A DNA stretch of 59,428 nucleotides from NCBI RefSeq assembly GCF_014207505.1, contig NZ_JACHGL010000008.1, positions 1-59,428 of the forward strand. Reading direction: 5' to 3'. This document shows, one piece after another, positions 38,118 to 47,398 of the stretch (the stretch's first letter is position 1; the number at the start of each line of letters is the position of its first letter). Both the position numbers and the translations under genes were made by a program. The DNA is from Leuconostoc carnosum. Lineage in GTDB: Bacteria; Bacillota; Bacilli; Lactobacillales; Lactobacillaceae. The notes under the pieces are model-generated. The model saw only the letters and a program-made list of their open reading frames with translations, did not search any database and was not told where the DNA came from.

Positions 38118-39608
38118 ATGAAAGTTGATATGATCGGTATTTCAAAATCATTTGGTAAAAATCATGTCCTACGTGACGTAGATTTTCATTTAAAAGATGC
38201 AGAAGTACATGCCTTGATGGGGGAAAATGGTGCTGGAAAGTCTACATTGATGAATATTATGACTGGTCTACTTAGTGCTAATGATGGTGATATTTTAGTG
38301 GATGGTCAGCAGGTTCATTTCAATGGCCCGAAAGAAGCAGAGGAGGCAGGTATTAGTTTCATTCACCAAGAAATGAATAATTTTGGTGAAATGTCTGTGT
38401 TGGAAAACTTATTTTTAAATAAAGAAATAAAAAATAAATTTGGTTTGGTTGATGACTATACGATGCGGCAACAAGCTAATCGTATTTTTAAAACGTTACA
38501 TATTAATTATGATTTGGATAGACCAATTGGTGAATTGAGTATTGGTTCACAGCAGATGATTGAAATATCTAAAGCAATGATGACGGATGCGAAGGTCATT
38601 ATTATGGATGAGCCAACTGCTGCTTTGACTAGTTCTGAAATACGATCTCTATTTGAAATTGTCAGACACCTAAAAAAGCAAGGTGTGAGTTTCATTTATA
38701 TTAGCCACCGTATTGAAGAAATTATGCAAATAGCAGACCGTATCACTGTGATGCGCGATGGGCATACTGTTGATGAATCTTTTATTTCTGATACAAGTGT
38801 CGAACAGATTGTGACAAAGATGGTTGGTCGTGATATTGGTGATTTTTTCCCAACACGTCAAGTCCATGTTGGCAAAACAGTGTTGTCTGTTTCAAATCTG
38901 AATAGAAAAAATACATTTCATGATATTAGTTTCTCTGTCCGAGAGGGGGAAATATTAGGTTTTTCAGGTTTAATGGGTTCTGGACGAACAGAAATTATGC
39001 GGGCAATTTTTGGTGTTGATGCTAAAACGTCTGGGGATGTGTCTATTGATGGTAAAATAGTTCAGATTAAAGAGCCCTCACAAGCTATTAAACAGGGTAT
39101 AGGATTTGTGACAGAAAATCGTAAAGATGAAGGATTGATTCTTGATTTTTCCGTGGCTGAAAACATCATTCTTCCTAGTTTAAATGATCTCGTTAAGCAT
39201 CATATATTAGATGAAAAAACAAAAGTAGATTTTGTTGATTTATTGATTCAGCGATTAACTGTTAAAACAGATGGACAAAACATTAGTGTTGGTAGTTTAT
39301 CAGGCGGGAATCAGCAAAAAACGGTATTGGCTAAGTGGATTGGTGCGGGAAGTAAAATACTGATTTTAGATGAACCGACGAGAGGTGTTGACGTTGGCGC
39401 TAAAAGAGAAATTTATAATTTGATGAATGAGCTAACAGATCGTGGTGTTGCTATCATCATGGTTTCAAGTGACTTACCTGAAGTTCTAGCTATGAGCGAC
39501 CGTATTGCCGTGATGTATGAAGGTACCTTAATGGCTATTGTTGATAGCGATGACAAATTAACAGAAGCAGATATTATGACACTCGCAACGGGAGGAAAAA
39601 AATTATGA
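38118..39608 (+). CDS. rbsA: Ribose ABC transporter, dual ATP-binding subunit
   Basis: 496 residues with two fused ATPase domains. Domain 1: GENGAGKST, signature LSIGSQQMIEISKA, Walker B VIIMDEPTAALT. Domain 2 has a modified Walker A (GLMGSGRTEIM), signature LSGGNQQKTVLAKW and LILDEPTRGVD, the usual asymmetric pattern of sugar CUT2 transporters. It overlaps rbsC by 4 bases (ATGA). Confidence 0.96.
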   Translation: MKVDMIGISKSFGKNHVLRDVDFHLKDAEVHALMGENGAGKSTLMNIMTGLLSANDGDILVDGQQVHFNGPKEAEEAGISFIHQEMNNFGEMSVLENLFLNKEIKNKFGLVDDYTMRQQANRIFKTLHINYDLDRPIGELSIGSQQMIEISKAMMTDAKVIIMDEPTAALTSSEIRSLFEIVRHLKKQGVSFIYISHRIEEIMQIADRITVMRDGHTVDESFISDTSVEQIVTKMVGRDIGDFFPTRQVHVGKTVLSVSNLNRKNTFHDISFSVREGEILGFSGLMGSGRTEIMRAIFGVDAKTSGDVSIDGKIVQIKEPSQAIKQGIGFVTENRKDEGLILDFSVAENIILPSLNDLVKHHILDEKTKVDFVDLLIQRLTVKTDGQNISVGSLSGGNQQKTVLAKWIGAGSKILILDEPTRGVDVGAKREIYNLMNELTDRGVAIIMVSSDLPEVLAMSDRIAVMYEGTLMAIVDSDDKLTEADIMTLATGGKKL

Positions 39609-40591
39609 CTCGTGCAAAAGTAGAACAAAAATCATCTGAATCAGTGAACCAGAAAAAATTTTTTAGTCAGTTAGCTGGATTAGGACCAGTGCTAGCTTTA
39701 GTTGTTTTGGTCATCATTACAACAATGATGAATTCAAGCTTTTTGGACGTTAACAATTTACTGAATTTATTACGACAAGTATCAATCAATGGCTTGATTG
39801 CCTTTGGCATGACGTTTGTGATTTTAACTGGTGGTATTGATTTATCCGTTGGTGCAATGTTAGCTCTAACATCAGCGTTAACGGCTATGATGATTACCAG
39901 TGGTGTACCAACACTGTTGGCGATGCTGATTGGTATTTTAATCGGTGGCGTATTAGGCGGTATTAATGGCTTAATTATTACTAAAGGTGGCGCAGCACCG
40001 TTCATTGCTTCCTTGGCAACAATGACTATCTTTCGTGGCGCAACATATGTATTTACAGATGGTAATCCGATTACTGGCAAAGTGATGAATGATAGTTTTG
40101 CTTTTCAATTTATCGGTCGCGGATATTTTTTTGGTATACCAGTGCCAGTTATTATTATGATTGTTGCCTTTATAATTTTATATATTCTACTTCATAAGAT
40201 GACTTTTGGTCGTAAAACTTATGCATTGGGCGGTAATGAGAAAGCAGCATTTGTTTCTGGTATTAAAGTAAAGATGACTAAGACATGGATTTATGTCATT
40301 TCCGGTATTATGAGTTCAGCCGCTGGCATGGTTTTGATTTCACGTTTGAGTTCAGCACAGCCAGATGCCGGTACTGGGTTTGAGATGGATGCAATTGCGG
40401 CTGTTGTCCTAGGAGGTACCTCTCTGGCTGGTGGGCGTGGTCGCATCTTTGGTACATTCATTGGTGCATTGATTATTGGTACGCTTAATAATGGTATGAA
40501 TTTAATTGGTATTTCGAGCTTTTACCAACAAATTGTGAAAGGAATTGTAATTATTATTGCAGTTCTACTCGATCGTCGCAAGAGCGCATAA
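39605..40591 (+). CDS. rbsC: Ribose ABC transporter permease
   Basis: 328 residues with about ten membrane helices of the CUT2 permease family. Conserved pieces: FVILTGGIDLSVGAMLALTS, TFGRKTYALGGNEKAAFVSG and AVVLGGTSLAGGRG. GGAGG stands before the start. It lies between rbsA and rbsB as in other bacteria. Confidence 0.96.
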   Translation: MTRAKVEQKSSESVNQKKFFSQLAGLGPVLALVVLVIITTMMNSSFLDVNNLLNLLRQVSINGLIAFGMTFVILTGGIDLSVGAMLALTSALTAMMITSGVPTLLAMLIGILIGGVLGGINGLIITKGGAAPFIASLATMTIFRGATYVFTDGNPITGKVMNDSFAFQFIGRGYFFGIPVPVIIMIVAFIILYILLHKMTFGRKTYALGGNEKAAFVSGIKVKMTKTWIYVISGIMSSAAGMVLISRLSSAQPDAGTGFEMDAIAAVVLGGTSLAGGRGRIFGTFIGALIIGTLNNGMNLIGISSFYQQIVKGIVIIIAVLLDRRKSA

Positions 40592-40608
40592 AAGAGGAGT
40601 TGATTATC

Positions 40609-41565
40609 ATGACTAAGAAAATTATTGGCATAATTGCAGGGCTTATTGTATTAGCATATGGCATCTTCTTTATTGTTTCGGGACGACCAATTTTTTCAAT
40701 TACTAACCCATTTCAAGTCAATAGGCTACAAGAACGTAAAAAACCAGGTGATTTAAAAATCGGCGTGTCATTATCGACGTTAAATAACCCGTTCTTCATT
40801 TCTATCAAAGATGGTGTCAATGAAGCGGCTAAAAAAGAGGGCACAGATGTACAATTGTACGATGGACAAAATAGTACGAACAAACAAAACAACGATGTTG
40901 AAGATTTAATTCAAAAAAAGGTTGATGTTTTGATTATTAATCCAGTTGATTCTTCAGCTATTACGCCTGAAGTTAAATCAGCAAATGAAGCGGGTATTCC
41001 AGTGATTACGATTGATCGATCATCAGAAGGTGGGAAAGTACTGAGTTTAGTAGCTTCTGATTCACGTGAAGGTGGAAAAATGGCAGCTACATTTATGATC
41101 GATGCGTTAGGTCAAAATGCTAAAATTGCGCAATTACAAGGGACGCCGGGCGCCTCTGCAACAAGGGAACGTGGTGCTGGATTTGATGAAACCGCTGAAG
41201 GTCATTTAAATATTGTAACCAAACAGACTGCAAATTTTGACCGTACGCAAGGTCTCAACACTTCAGAAAACATCGCGCAGGCACATCCTGATATTAAAGG
41301 GCTATTCTCTCAAAATGATGAGATGGCATTAGGTGCTGTCCAAGCTTTGAAATCACAAGAGGATATTGTTATCGTTGGTTTTGATTGATCAGAAGATGGT
41401 ATTAATGCCGTCAGAAGAGGCCAGATGGCAGCAACTGTTGCACAAAAACCAAAAGAAATGGGAAAGTTGGCTGTTCAAGCAACCTATGACTATTTTCAAG
41501 GTAAAAAAGTATCTCCTAATATTAAATCACCGTTGGAATTGGTTGTGGCAGATAAGTACAAGTAG
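40609..41565 (+). pseudogene. rbsB: Ribose-binding protein RbsB, interrupted by an in-frame TGA
   Basis: The reading frame opens at 40609 (GAGGAG before it) and runs to a TGA at 41386-41388. The same frame then continues without another stop to TAG at 41563-41565 and gives typical RbsB C-terminal sequence (SEDGINAVRRGQMAATVAQK). The TGA falls exactly where the family has Gly in VVGFDG, so a single GGA-to-TGA change explains it. As read, the protein is cut to 259 of about 318 residues and would lack part of its C-terminal lobe. The N-terminus has a membrane helix but no lipobox cysteine. A sequencing error is possible. Confidence 0.88.
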
Positions 41566-41578
41566 ACTTTAGTTGTTA

Positions 41579-41594
41579 AGTAAAACGTTTTATG
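41579..41594. promoter_or_regulatory. RbsR operator 2, before rbsK
   Basis: AGTAAAACGTTTTATG differs from the perfect palindrome at 37652 only in the last two bases. It lies in the 43-bp gap between rbsB and rbsK and may act as an auxiliary operator or control an internal promoter. Confidence 0.7.
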
Positions 41595-41608
41595 AAAGGA
41601 TTAGGATC

Positions 41609-42556
41609 ATGAATAAAGTTGTTGTCATCGGAAGTTTAAATACAGATTTAGTCACTAAAATCAAGCGACTACCGGCACAAGGCGAAACAGTGTCTGTTAT
41701 CGAACAAACAACCAACTTTGGTGGTAAAGGTGCTAATCAAGCTGTTGCCGCTGCAAGGCAAGGCGCTGACGTTACATTTATTGGTGCTGTTGGTAATGAT
41801 GACTATGGTCTCTCATTTAAAACATTACTTCAGGAAGAAAGCATAGTGACAGATTACATTGTGACTAAAGAAAAACCAACTGGAATGGCTACTATTTTAT
41901 TAGAGTCAAATGGTCATAATACGATACTAGTTAATGGGGCTGCTAATCTGGATTTAAATGCATCTGATGTTAAACAGGCAAATCAAGCTATTGCAGCTGC
42001 AGATATTGTTGTGGCACAACTTGAAGTCCCAACTGAGGCAATTATTGCTGGATTTAAAATTGCTAAAAACAATGGGGCAATCACCGTTCTAAATCCAGCG
42101 CCAGTTACCAGTCATTTAAGCGATGAATTGATTAACTATACTGACATTATTGTGCCAAATGAATCAGAAGCAGCGGCTTTGGTTGGTAGTACACCAAGTA
42201 CAGACATTGCGGTGATAGAGGAAACAATTGATCCAGAATTACGTCATAAAGGATTGAAAAATGTCATTATCACTTTAGGTGACAAAGGTGTCTATTATCA
42301 TGCCGCAGAAAATAAAGGTGTGTTGCCTATATTTAAAGTAGCTGTTGTTGATACCACGGCTGCTGGAGATACCTTCATTGGTACGTTAGTAGCCTATTTA
42401 CAAGAAGATATGTCAAATTTGCGTGATGTCTTGCGACGTAGCTCTAAGGCAAGTGCTTTAGCAGTTAGTAAAGCTGGTGCAATTACATCTATTCCATACC
42501 GAGCAGAAGTTGATCAGGGACTAGTTTCTCTGGTAGATTACGAGGTTTCGCAATGA
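41609..42556 (+). CDS. rbsK: Ribokinase
   Basis: About 315 residues. PfkB-family kinase making ribose 5-phosphate. Signatures: NFGGKGANQAVAAARQGA near the start and DTTAAGDTFIGTL with catalytic Asp near the end. I chose the ATG at 41609 with AAAGGA before it. It overlaps rpiA by 4 bases. Confidence 0.95.
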   Translation: MNKVVVIGSLNTDLVTKIKRLPAQGETVSVIEQTTNFGGKGANQAVAAARQGADVTFIGAVGNDDYGLSFKTLLQEESIVTDYIVTKEKPTGMATILLESNGHNTILVNGAANLDLNASDVKQANQAIAAADIVVAQLEVPTEAIIAGFKIAKNNGAITVLNPAPVTSHLSDELINYTDIIVPNESEAAALVGSTPSTDIAVIEETIDPELRHKGLKNVIITLGDKGVYYHAAENKGVLPIFKVAVVDTTAAGDTFIGTLVAYLQEDMSNLRDVLRRSSKASALAVSKAGAITSIPYRAEVDQGLVSLVDYEVSQ

Positions 42557-43236
42557 CAGTACAAGATAATAAGAAAAAGCGAGCTGCCAACGCAGCGCTG
42601 AGATATATTGAAGATGGCATGGTCGTTGGTTTAGGAACTGGCACAACTGTGTTGTATTTATTACAAGCAATTGCGGCAAGTAAGATCAACATTCTGGGAG
42701 TAACAACATCAAAAAAAACCACAGTAATATGCCAACAGTTAGGTATTAAAGTTACTGATATTGATGATGTAGATCATATTGATGTGACGATTGATGGTGC
42801 TGATGAAGTTGATACTTACATGAATGGTATCAAGGGAGGAGGTGCGGCACTGTTAATGGAAAAAATTGTAGCCAAAAATTCTAACAAGAACATTTGGATT
42901 GTAGATGATAGTAAAGTACATGATACGCTAGGCACTTTCCCCTTACCGGTAGAAGTCATCCCTTATGGTAGTGGCAGATTACTACGTAAATTTGAGGCTA
43001 ATGATTTTAATCCAGTACTCCGAGTTGATCAAAATCATCAACCAATCATAACAGATAGTGGTCATTATATTATTGATTTACATTTAGGAGATATTATCAA
43101 TCCCCAAACTTTAGCAGATTACCTTGAAAATCAGGTTGGTATCGTTGAGCATGGTCTGTTTGTCGATATTGTCGATATCATCATTATCGGAGGTGACTCG
43201 GTTACCCTCAAGGAAAGACAAACGCAACTTAAATAA
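42553..43236 (+). CDS. rpiA: Ribose-5-phosphate isomerase A
   Basis: 227 residues, normal length. It converts ribose 5-phosphate to ribulose 5-phosphate, feeding the phosphoketolase route. Motifs: VGLGTGTTV, DGADEVD, KGGGAALLMEKI and VEHGLFVD. It starts inside rbsK (ATGA overlap), so it is the last gene of the ribose operon. Confidence 0.95.
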   Translation: MTVQDNKKKRAANAALRYIEDGMVVGLGTGTTVLYLLQAIAASKINILGVTTSKKTTVICQQLGIKVTDIDDVDHIDVTIDGADEVDTYMNGIKGGGAALLMEKIVAKNSNKNIWIVDDSKVHDTLGTFPLPVEVIPYGSGRLLRKFEANDFNPVLRVDQNHQPIITDSGHYIIDLHLGDIINPQTLADYLENQVGIVEHGLFVDIVDIIIIGGDSVTLKERQTQLK

Positions 43237-43361
43237 ATTTTGCGGCATGAGATCAATAAGCTAACAAGGTTGACCTGCAATTAGAAAAAGAAAGAGGAAA
43301 ATGATATAATGAAAATGTAATAATATTTTTCATGTAATAGGTTACTGAAAGGAGAATTATT

Positions 43362-43610
43362 ATGGGACTATTATGGACATTAATTGTTGGCGCTATTATC
43401 GGTGCTGTTGCTGGCGCAATTACCAGTAGGGGTGCAGCAATGGGGTGGATTAGTAATATTATTGCTGGTCTTATTGGTTCATGGCTTGGAGAAAGCCTTT
43501 TGGGATCTTGGGGGCCATCGCTTGCCGGTATGGCTTTGATTCCATCTATTATTGGGGCGGTGATACTAGTTGTTATTGTATCTTGGATTGTTGGCAAACA
43601 ACGCACCTAA
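43362..43610 (+). CDS. GlsB/YeaQ/YmgE family stress-response membrane protein
   Basis: 82 residues with three glycine-rich membrane helices: WTLIVGAIIGAVAGAIT, WISNIIAGLIGSWLGE and ALIPSIIGAVILVVIVSWIV. The family, formerly called transglycosylase-associated, is linked to general or acid stress. GAAAGGAG precedes the ATG. It stands alone and ends with a strong terminator. Confidence 0.9.
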   Translation: MGLLWTLIVGAIIGAVAGAITSRGAAMGWISNIIAGLIGSWLGESLLGSWGPSLAGMALIPSIIGAVILVVIVSWIVGKQRT

Positions 43611-43636
43611 TTGAAAATAAAAAACAATATGAATTG

Positions 43637-43680
43637 AAAACACAGTAGTCCCGATCTTAAAATCGGGACTACTGTGTTTT
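43637..43680 (+). terminator. Terminator after GlsB-like gene
   Basis: A 19-bp perfect stem (AAAACACAGTAGTCCCGAT and complement) with a 6-base loop. Confidence 0.92.
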
Positions 43681-43809
43681 TCAGTGAGATATGGCTAAAC
43701 TGCTATGTGAATTAAATCATATACGATAGCAAAATAGTGCCGTGCTTCACAATAAGATTATGCTAGTCTTTTGACGTATGATGATTTATCACACAAAAGG
43801 ATTTAGGAT

Positions 43810-44640
43810 ATGAAGAATAAATTAGTAACAAGTTTATTGACGGTTAGCCTAGTTAGTGGACTAGCTGTGAATACAGTTAATGCGGCAGTAATTGGGGATG
43901 ACTATCCGGCACAGTTGAAAAAGGCGGCCCCGGATACATTGGTAGATAATTGGACGATGTATAATCGTGAATGCGTCTCATTTGTGGCCTGGCGTCTACA
44001 TGCAATTAACAAATTTGAATTGCCAATCGGTTTTGGTAGCGCAGTGAGTTGGGGTGCACAAGCTCGTGCTAAAGGGTATCAGGTAAATGCAACACCAAAA
44101 ATTGGAAGTGTGGCGTGGTTTGCTGCAGGGCATGTGGCTTGGGTAGCGGATGTCAAAGGGGACAACGTTGTTATTGAGGAATATAATTATAATTACAATC
44201 ATAATTATCACCAACGTACAATTAATAAGCGAGATGTTTCAGGTTATATCCATTTTAATGATTTATCCACGAACAATGCGGTCACTGCGAATACGACACC
44301 GAAACCACACACAAATAACACAACAATTAAGGTGGGTACAACAGTGAAGTTTACTGGTGTATACCAAGTTAATATGGTGAATTCAGTAAAAAATAGTGTG
44401 GCGAGCGACCGCCTATCTGGTGGTAAATCAACGACATTGAACTTAATTGATGCTGTACCATTAGATGAAACAACATCTTCAGGTGCTAAATCAGGAAATC
44501 AGGTTTTAGCTGTTGGCGAATATTTTAAAGTCAACGGCAGATACAAAGTATTAGCAGTAGATCCTGCTTCTAACGGTATTAAAGTTAAAATTGGATCCTA
44601 TGAAACATGGTTAGATATACGCCAAGCCACTGTTGCATAA
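43810..44640 (+). CDS. Secreted CHAP-domain peptidoglycan hydrolase
   Basis: 276 residues. A signal peptide (about 1-25, ending VNA) is followed by a CHAP amidase/endopeptidase domain with catalytic Cys55 (NRECVSFVAW) and His108 (AAGHVAWV). A threonine/asparagine-rich linker and a C-terminal domain of about 100 residues that looks SH3-like complete the protein. It probably cuts peptide cross-bridges or stem peptides during growth. AAAAGG lies before the ATG. It is transcribed alone. Confidence 0.88.
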   Translation: MKNKLVTSLLTVSLVSGLAVNTVNAAVIGDDYPAQLKKAAPDTLVDNWTMYNRECVSFVAWRLHAINKFELPIGFGSAVSWGAQARAKGYQVNATPKIGSVAWFAAGHVAWVADVKGDNVVIEEYNYNYNHNYHQRTINKRDVSGYIHFNDLSTNNAVTANTTPKPHTNNTTIKVGTTVKFTGVYQVNMVNSVKNSVASDRLSGGKSTTLNLIDAVPLDETTSSGAKSGNQVLAVGEYFKVNGRYKVLAVDPASNGIKVKIGSYETWLDIRQATVA

Positions 44641-44670
44641 TTGTTTGCCAATTGGCTCAAAATTTTACAT

Positions 44671-44720
44671 AAAAAAGCATTTTCAGACAAGATGACAATT
44701 GTATCTGAAAATGCTTTTTT
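44671..44720. terminator. Terminator between CHAP gene and gshA
   Basis: A 17-bp perfect stem (AAAAAAGCATTTTCAGA and complement) with a loop of 16 bases, placed between convergent genes and usable both ways. Confidence 0.88.
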
Positions 44721-44755
44721 TGCTACCGCAGTAGGAGTCGGTTAAGCCATGGTGA

Positions 44756-46192
44756 TTAAATGTATTCGGATAAATCGACGGGTTGGGTAACAGTCCAAGT
44801 TTTATCCCCATAAGTTAAATGTAATGAAGTGCTTTTTAAATCAAGCATTGTTTTAAAGCCTAATTTATGTGCTTGAATGTAAGTATTTCTTAGCTGTTCA
44901 GGTATGCTAGCAAAAATCTCATCAATAGATTCTTGACGACGTTCCGATGACAGAACTTTTCCTTGTTTGAGAGCAAAATCAACGAGAGAGCGATTGTTGA
45001 TAAAAGTTGCTAGTTTAGCAGCAAGCGTTTTGTCGGGGGTAGTTACTGCTGATTTAGCAAACGATAAAGCCTTTTGAAAATCTGATTTTTGTGTTTCCGG
45101 TGCATGAGCTACAATTTTTTCTAAGCGCAGGAATAGTGTTTGTGCAAAAACTTGTGCAAATTCAGGCAATGTCTCGCTAGGTGTTTGTGTCGCCACCACA
45201 TGATTAAAATTAGCGGCGCCGCCATCAATATGTGGCCATTGATTAGGATTTATAATAGCATCTATGATGAGTAAATGTAGGAAGCTTAAAGCTGTTTGTG
45301 AAATACCATCTTGAGTGAATGGATCGATATCAAACATTCTAAATTCAATATACGCAGCACCATTTTTGACAATATCTGAGAGGTTATCAGCACCTTTTAG
45401 TCGTACTGGCCCATAAAATTCACTTTGGTCATAGAAATCACCGTTCTGAATATACTGTTGAATTTGTTGGATATAAGTTTCAAAATTCGTATAATCAACG
45501 TTGATTTCTGGTAAATTAGCAAAACCATGGTGGCTTGAACGCCAGGAACGAACGGGATGCCAGTTATCGTAATGTGTTGAAATATCATCATTGCTATTTT
45601 CGGTTAGTGGTGATGCACCAAATAAATAGGTTATGAGCCACCGATAATTTGCGACTTGTTGGACAATTTGGAAAAATAGATAATTTTTAGCTGTGGCATA
45701 AGGCAGTTTGGGATGTTGTTTAGCAAAGAATTGTATCAAATCCTCACTTGGTGAAAAATTAACGTGGACACCTGTTAGAATATGTTGATAGTTACCGTAA
45801 CGTTCAAATAATTTGTTGCGATATTGTTGATACCATGAACGTTCAAAATGTGTTTGTAAAAATTTAATATCAGATGATGTCAGATGTGGTGGCATCGATA
45901 ATGGCCAAATAATCTCATCATCAGATAACTCGTCAGATAGCATACGCTGTAATTCATGTAAGTGTTGCAACGCCTCTTTTGACGATGGTTTTGGTGCAGT
46001 AACAACTTCTTCTTGGCTTTCAGAAAAATCAGTTTGGAAGTATGGTTGTGTTCTGCGATCACCAAGTGTTGTTGGATGAGGATGTTGAGAGAGTGAGTGA
46101 CTATTGCGGTTGACACGGTGTTCTTCAATTTCCAGACCAAAAAGCCCGTCATATAGCATGTGGTTGGTTGGATTCATGAGTTGATCTGTCAT
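44756..46192 (-). CDS. gshA: Glutamate-cysteine ligase
   Basis: 478 residues. It joins glutamate and cysteine to gamma-glutamylcysteine, the first step of glutathione synthesis. The family is recognised by GLFGLEIEEHRVNRN near the start, IIWPLSMPPHL and YIEFRMFDIDPF. It matches the N-terminal ligase part of GshF-type enzymes but lacks the ATP-grasp glutathione synthetase half, so it makes only gamma-glutamylcysteine unless a gshB is elsewhere. GAGGAAAAG precedes the ATG. Confidence 0.88.
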   Translation of the reverse strand: MTDQLMNPTNHMLYDGLFGLEIEEHRVNRNSHSLSQHPHPTTLGDRRTQPYFQTDFSESQEEVVTAPKPSSKEALQHLHELQRMLSDELSDDEIIWPLSMPPHLTSSDIKFLQTHFERSWYQQYRNKLFERYGNYQHILTGVHVNFSPSEDLIQFFAKQHPKLPYATAKNYLFFQIVQQVANYRWLITYLFGASPLTENSNDDISTHYDNWHPVRSWRSSHHGFANLPEINVDYTNFETYIQQIQQYIQNGDFYDQSEFYGPVRLKGADNLSDIVKNGAAYIEFRMFDIDPFTQDGISQTALSFLHLLIIDAIINPNQWPHIDGGAANFNHVVATQTPSETLPEFAQVFAQTLFLRLEKIVAHAPETQKSDFQKALSFAKSAVTTPDKTLAAKLATFINNRSLVDFALKQGKVLSSERRQESIDEIFASIPEQLRNTYIQAHKLGFKTMLDLKSTSLHLTYGDKTWTVTQPVDLSEYI

Positions 46193-46298
46193 GGCTTTTC
46201 CTCACTCAAATCTTTTTCTATATTTTACCGTATTCTGAAAAAAATTGGTAGAATATCAGCTTGTTATTTCTTTATTTTGAAAGTATTTATTTGCAAGA

Positions 46299-46314
46299 TG
46301 TTCCACGTGAAACA
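46299..46314. promoter_or_regulatory. parS site 4
   Basis: TGTTCCACGTGAAACA, identical to parS site 3 and to the Bacillus subtilis consensus, about 15.5 kb right of oriC. Confidence 0.93.
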
Positions 46315-46496
46315 CTAAAAACAGTAATTAACTGGTTCTGACATGGCAATCATGATGGTGATTATTTCTTAAAAAGCTGACCAAGTGCCGACTATTGTGA
46401 TTGTGCAATGTGAACAAATTTAACAAAAATATTGTTTATTTAGTTTATTACGTGTATGATTATTTTTAATCTCTAGTTGATGTTTTGATTGTTGTA

Positions 46497-46525
46497 TTGT
46501 TATTTAACCGGTTAATGGCTATATA
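46497..46525 (+). promoter_or_regulatory. Promoter with spacer palindrome, 46.6-53.9 kb operon
   Basis: TTGTTA and TATATA are separated by 17 bases, and the spacer holds the perfect 12-bp palindrome TTAACCGGTTAA (46504-46515). A repressor bound there would block polymerase directly. The regulator is unknown. Confidence 0.55.
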
Positions 46526-46598
46526 AACATCATTAGTAAAATTAGAATTGATTAGTCATTTATCATAATATCTTCATCGGAACAGTAGGAGGCGTTTT

Positions 46599-47345
46599 AT
46601 GAATAATTTTTTTCAACCACACCTTATCTGGCAATACTTCCCTGATGTATTATCGGCTTTGCCGGTAACACTACTACTAACACTAGTATCAACAATAATT
46701 GGTGTGATTGTTGGTGCTGGAATTGCATATGTCAGAATGGAAGATACACCAGTTTTTAAGCAAATAGCGGCAGTCTTTACTTCATTTATTCGTGGGACAC
46801 CCATTTTGATACAAATGTTTTTAGTTTACTATGGTTTACCACTTTTCTTAGGTTATGTTGGTATTGATACGGACGGTGTCAATGCACTGGTATATCTATT
46901 TATTACTTATGGATTAAATATGGCAGCGTTTTTATCAGAAATTATTCGTGCAGCATTAGAAAGTGTCCCCGCAACACAACGTGAAGCTGCTTTAACTTCA
47001 GGCTATACCAAGAGGCAAATGTATTTTAAAATTATTTTCCCTCAAGCAGTGATTATTGCCATGCCTAGTTTTGCAACAATGGTCATATCCTTACTGCAAG
47101 ATACATCACTGGCATTCACAATTGGCGTACTTGATGTTGTGGGTAAAGCTAAAGCATTGGGGACAGCAACATTTCATACCGTGGAAGCTTACCTAAGTGC
47201 CATGATTATATTTGTCATCTTAAGCTTCATTCTTGAAAGACTGTTTCGTTGGATTGAGAAACGGAGTAATTATTCCTCTCGTCAGATGCCAATTGTAGCT
47301 ACTAACCCTGTTATACCTGTTATTGAGACACCAAAAACAAGTTAA
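46599..47345 (+). CDS. Amino acid ABC transporter permease (His/Glu/Gln/Arg family)
   Basis: 248 residues with five membrane helices. The HisM-type signature is clear: SFIRGTPILIQMFLVYYGLP, then the EAA loop AALESVPATQREAALTSGYT with the cytoplasmic KIIFPQAVIIAMP. GTAGGAGG precedes the ATG. It is the first gene of an eight-gene operon. Two different permeases in the operon suggest a heterodimeric channel, like the TcyL/TcyM cystine system. Confidence 0.9.
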   Translation: MNNFFQPHLIWQYFPDVLSALPVTLLLTLVSTIIGVIVGAGIAYVRMEDTPVFKQIAAVFTSFIRGTPILIQMFLVYYGLPLFLGYVGIDTDGVNALVYLFITYGLNMAAFLSEIIRAALESVPATQREAALTSGYTKRQMYFKIIFPQAVIIAMPSFATMVISLLQDTSLAFTIGVLDVVGKAKALGTATFHTVEAYLSAMIIFVILSFILERLFRWIEKRSNYSSRQMPIVATNPVIPVIETPKTS

Positions 47346-47398
47346 ACAAGACACACGTTAATTATGTTTGGGAAGAAATTTATCATAGGAGAACGATT

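Larger units (their letters stand above)
46193..46598. other. Divergent control region between gshA and the transport operon
   Basis: About 400 bases without a gene. It contains parS site 4 (46299-46314) and, nearer the transport operon, a promoter with a palindrome in its spacer (46497-46525) enclosed by an outer inverted repeat TGATGTTT / AAACATCA (46478-46485 and 46525-46532). Nothing riboswitch-like was recognised. Confidence 0.6.

Noticed and set aside
41061-41080. Fifth parS-like site (TTCACGTGAAGG) in rbsB
   Set aside because: Only the central ten bases match; the flanks differ from the parS consensus.
41386-41388. Selenocysteine or programmed recoding at the rbsB TGA
   Set aside because: The family has glycine there, no recoding structure is evident, and a simple GGA-to-TGA change explains it.
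41366-41572. Separate 68-codon ORF after the rbsB stop
   Set aside because: It is in a different frame from rbsB; the true continuation of rbsB after the TGA is in the original frame and matches the family.
43253-43606. 117-codon minus-strand ORF
   Set aside because: It is the antisense shadow of the GlsB-like gene with no ribosome site.
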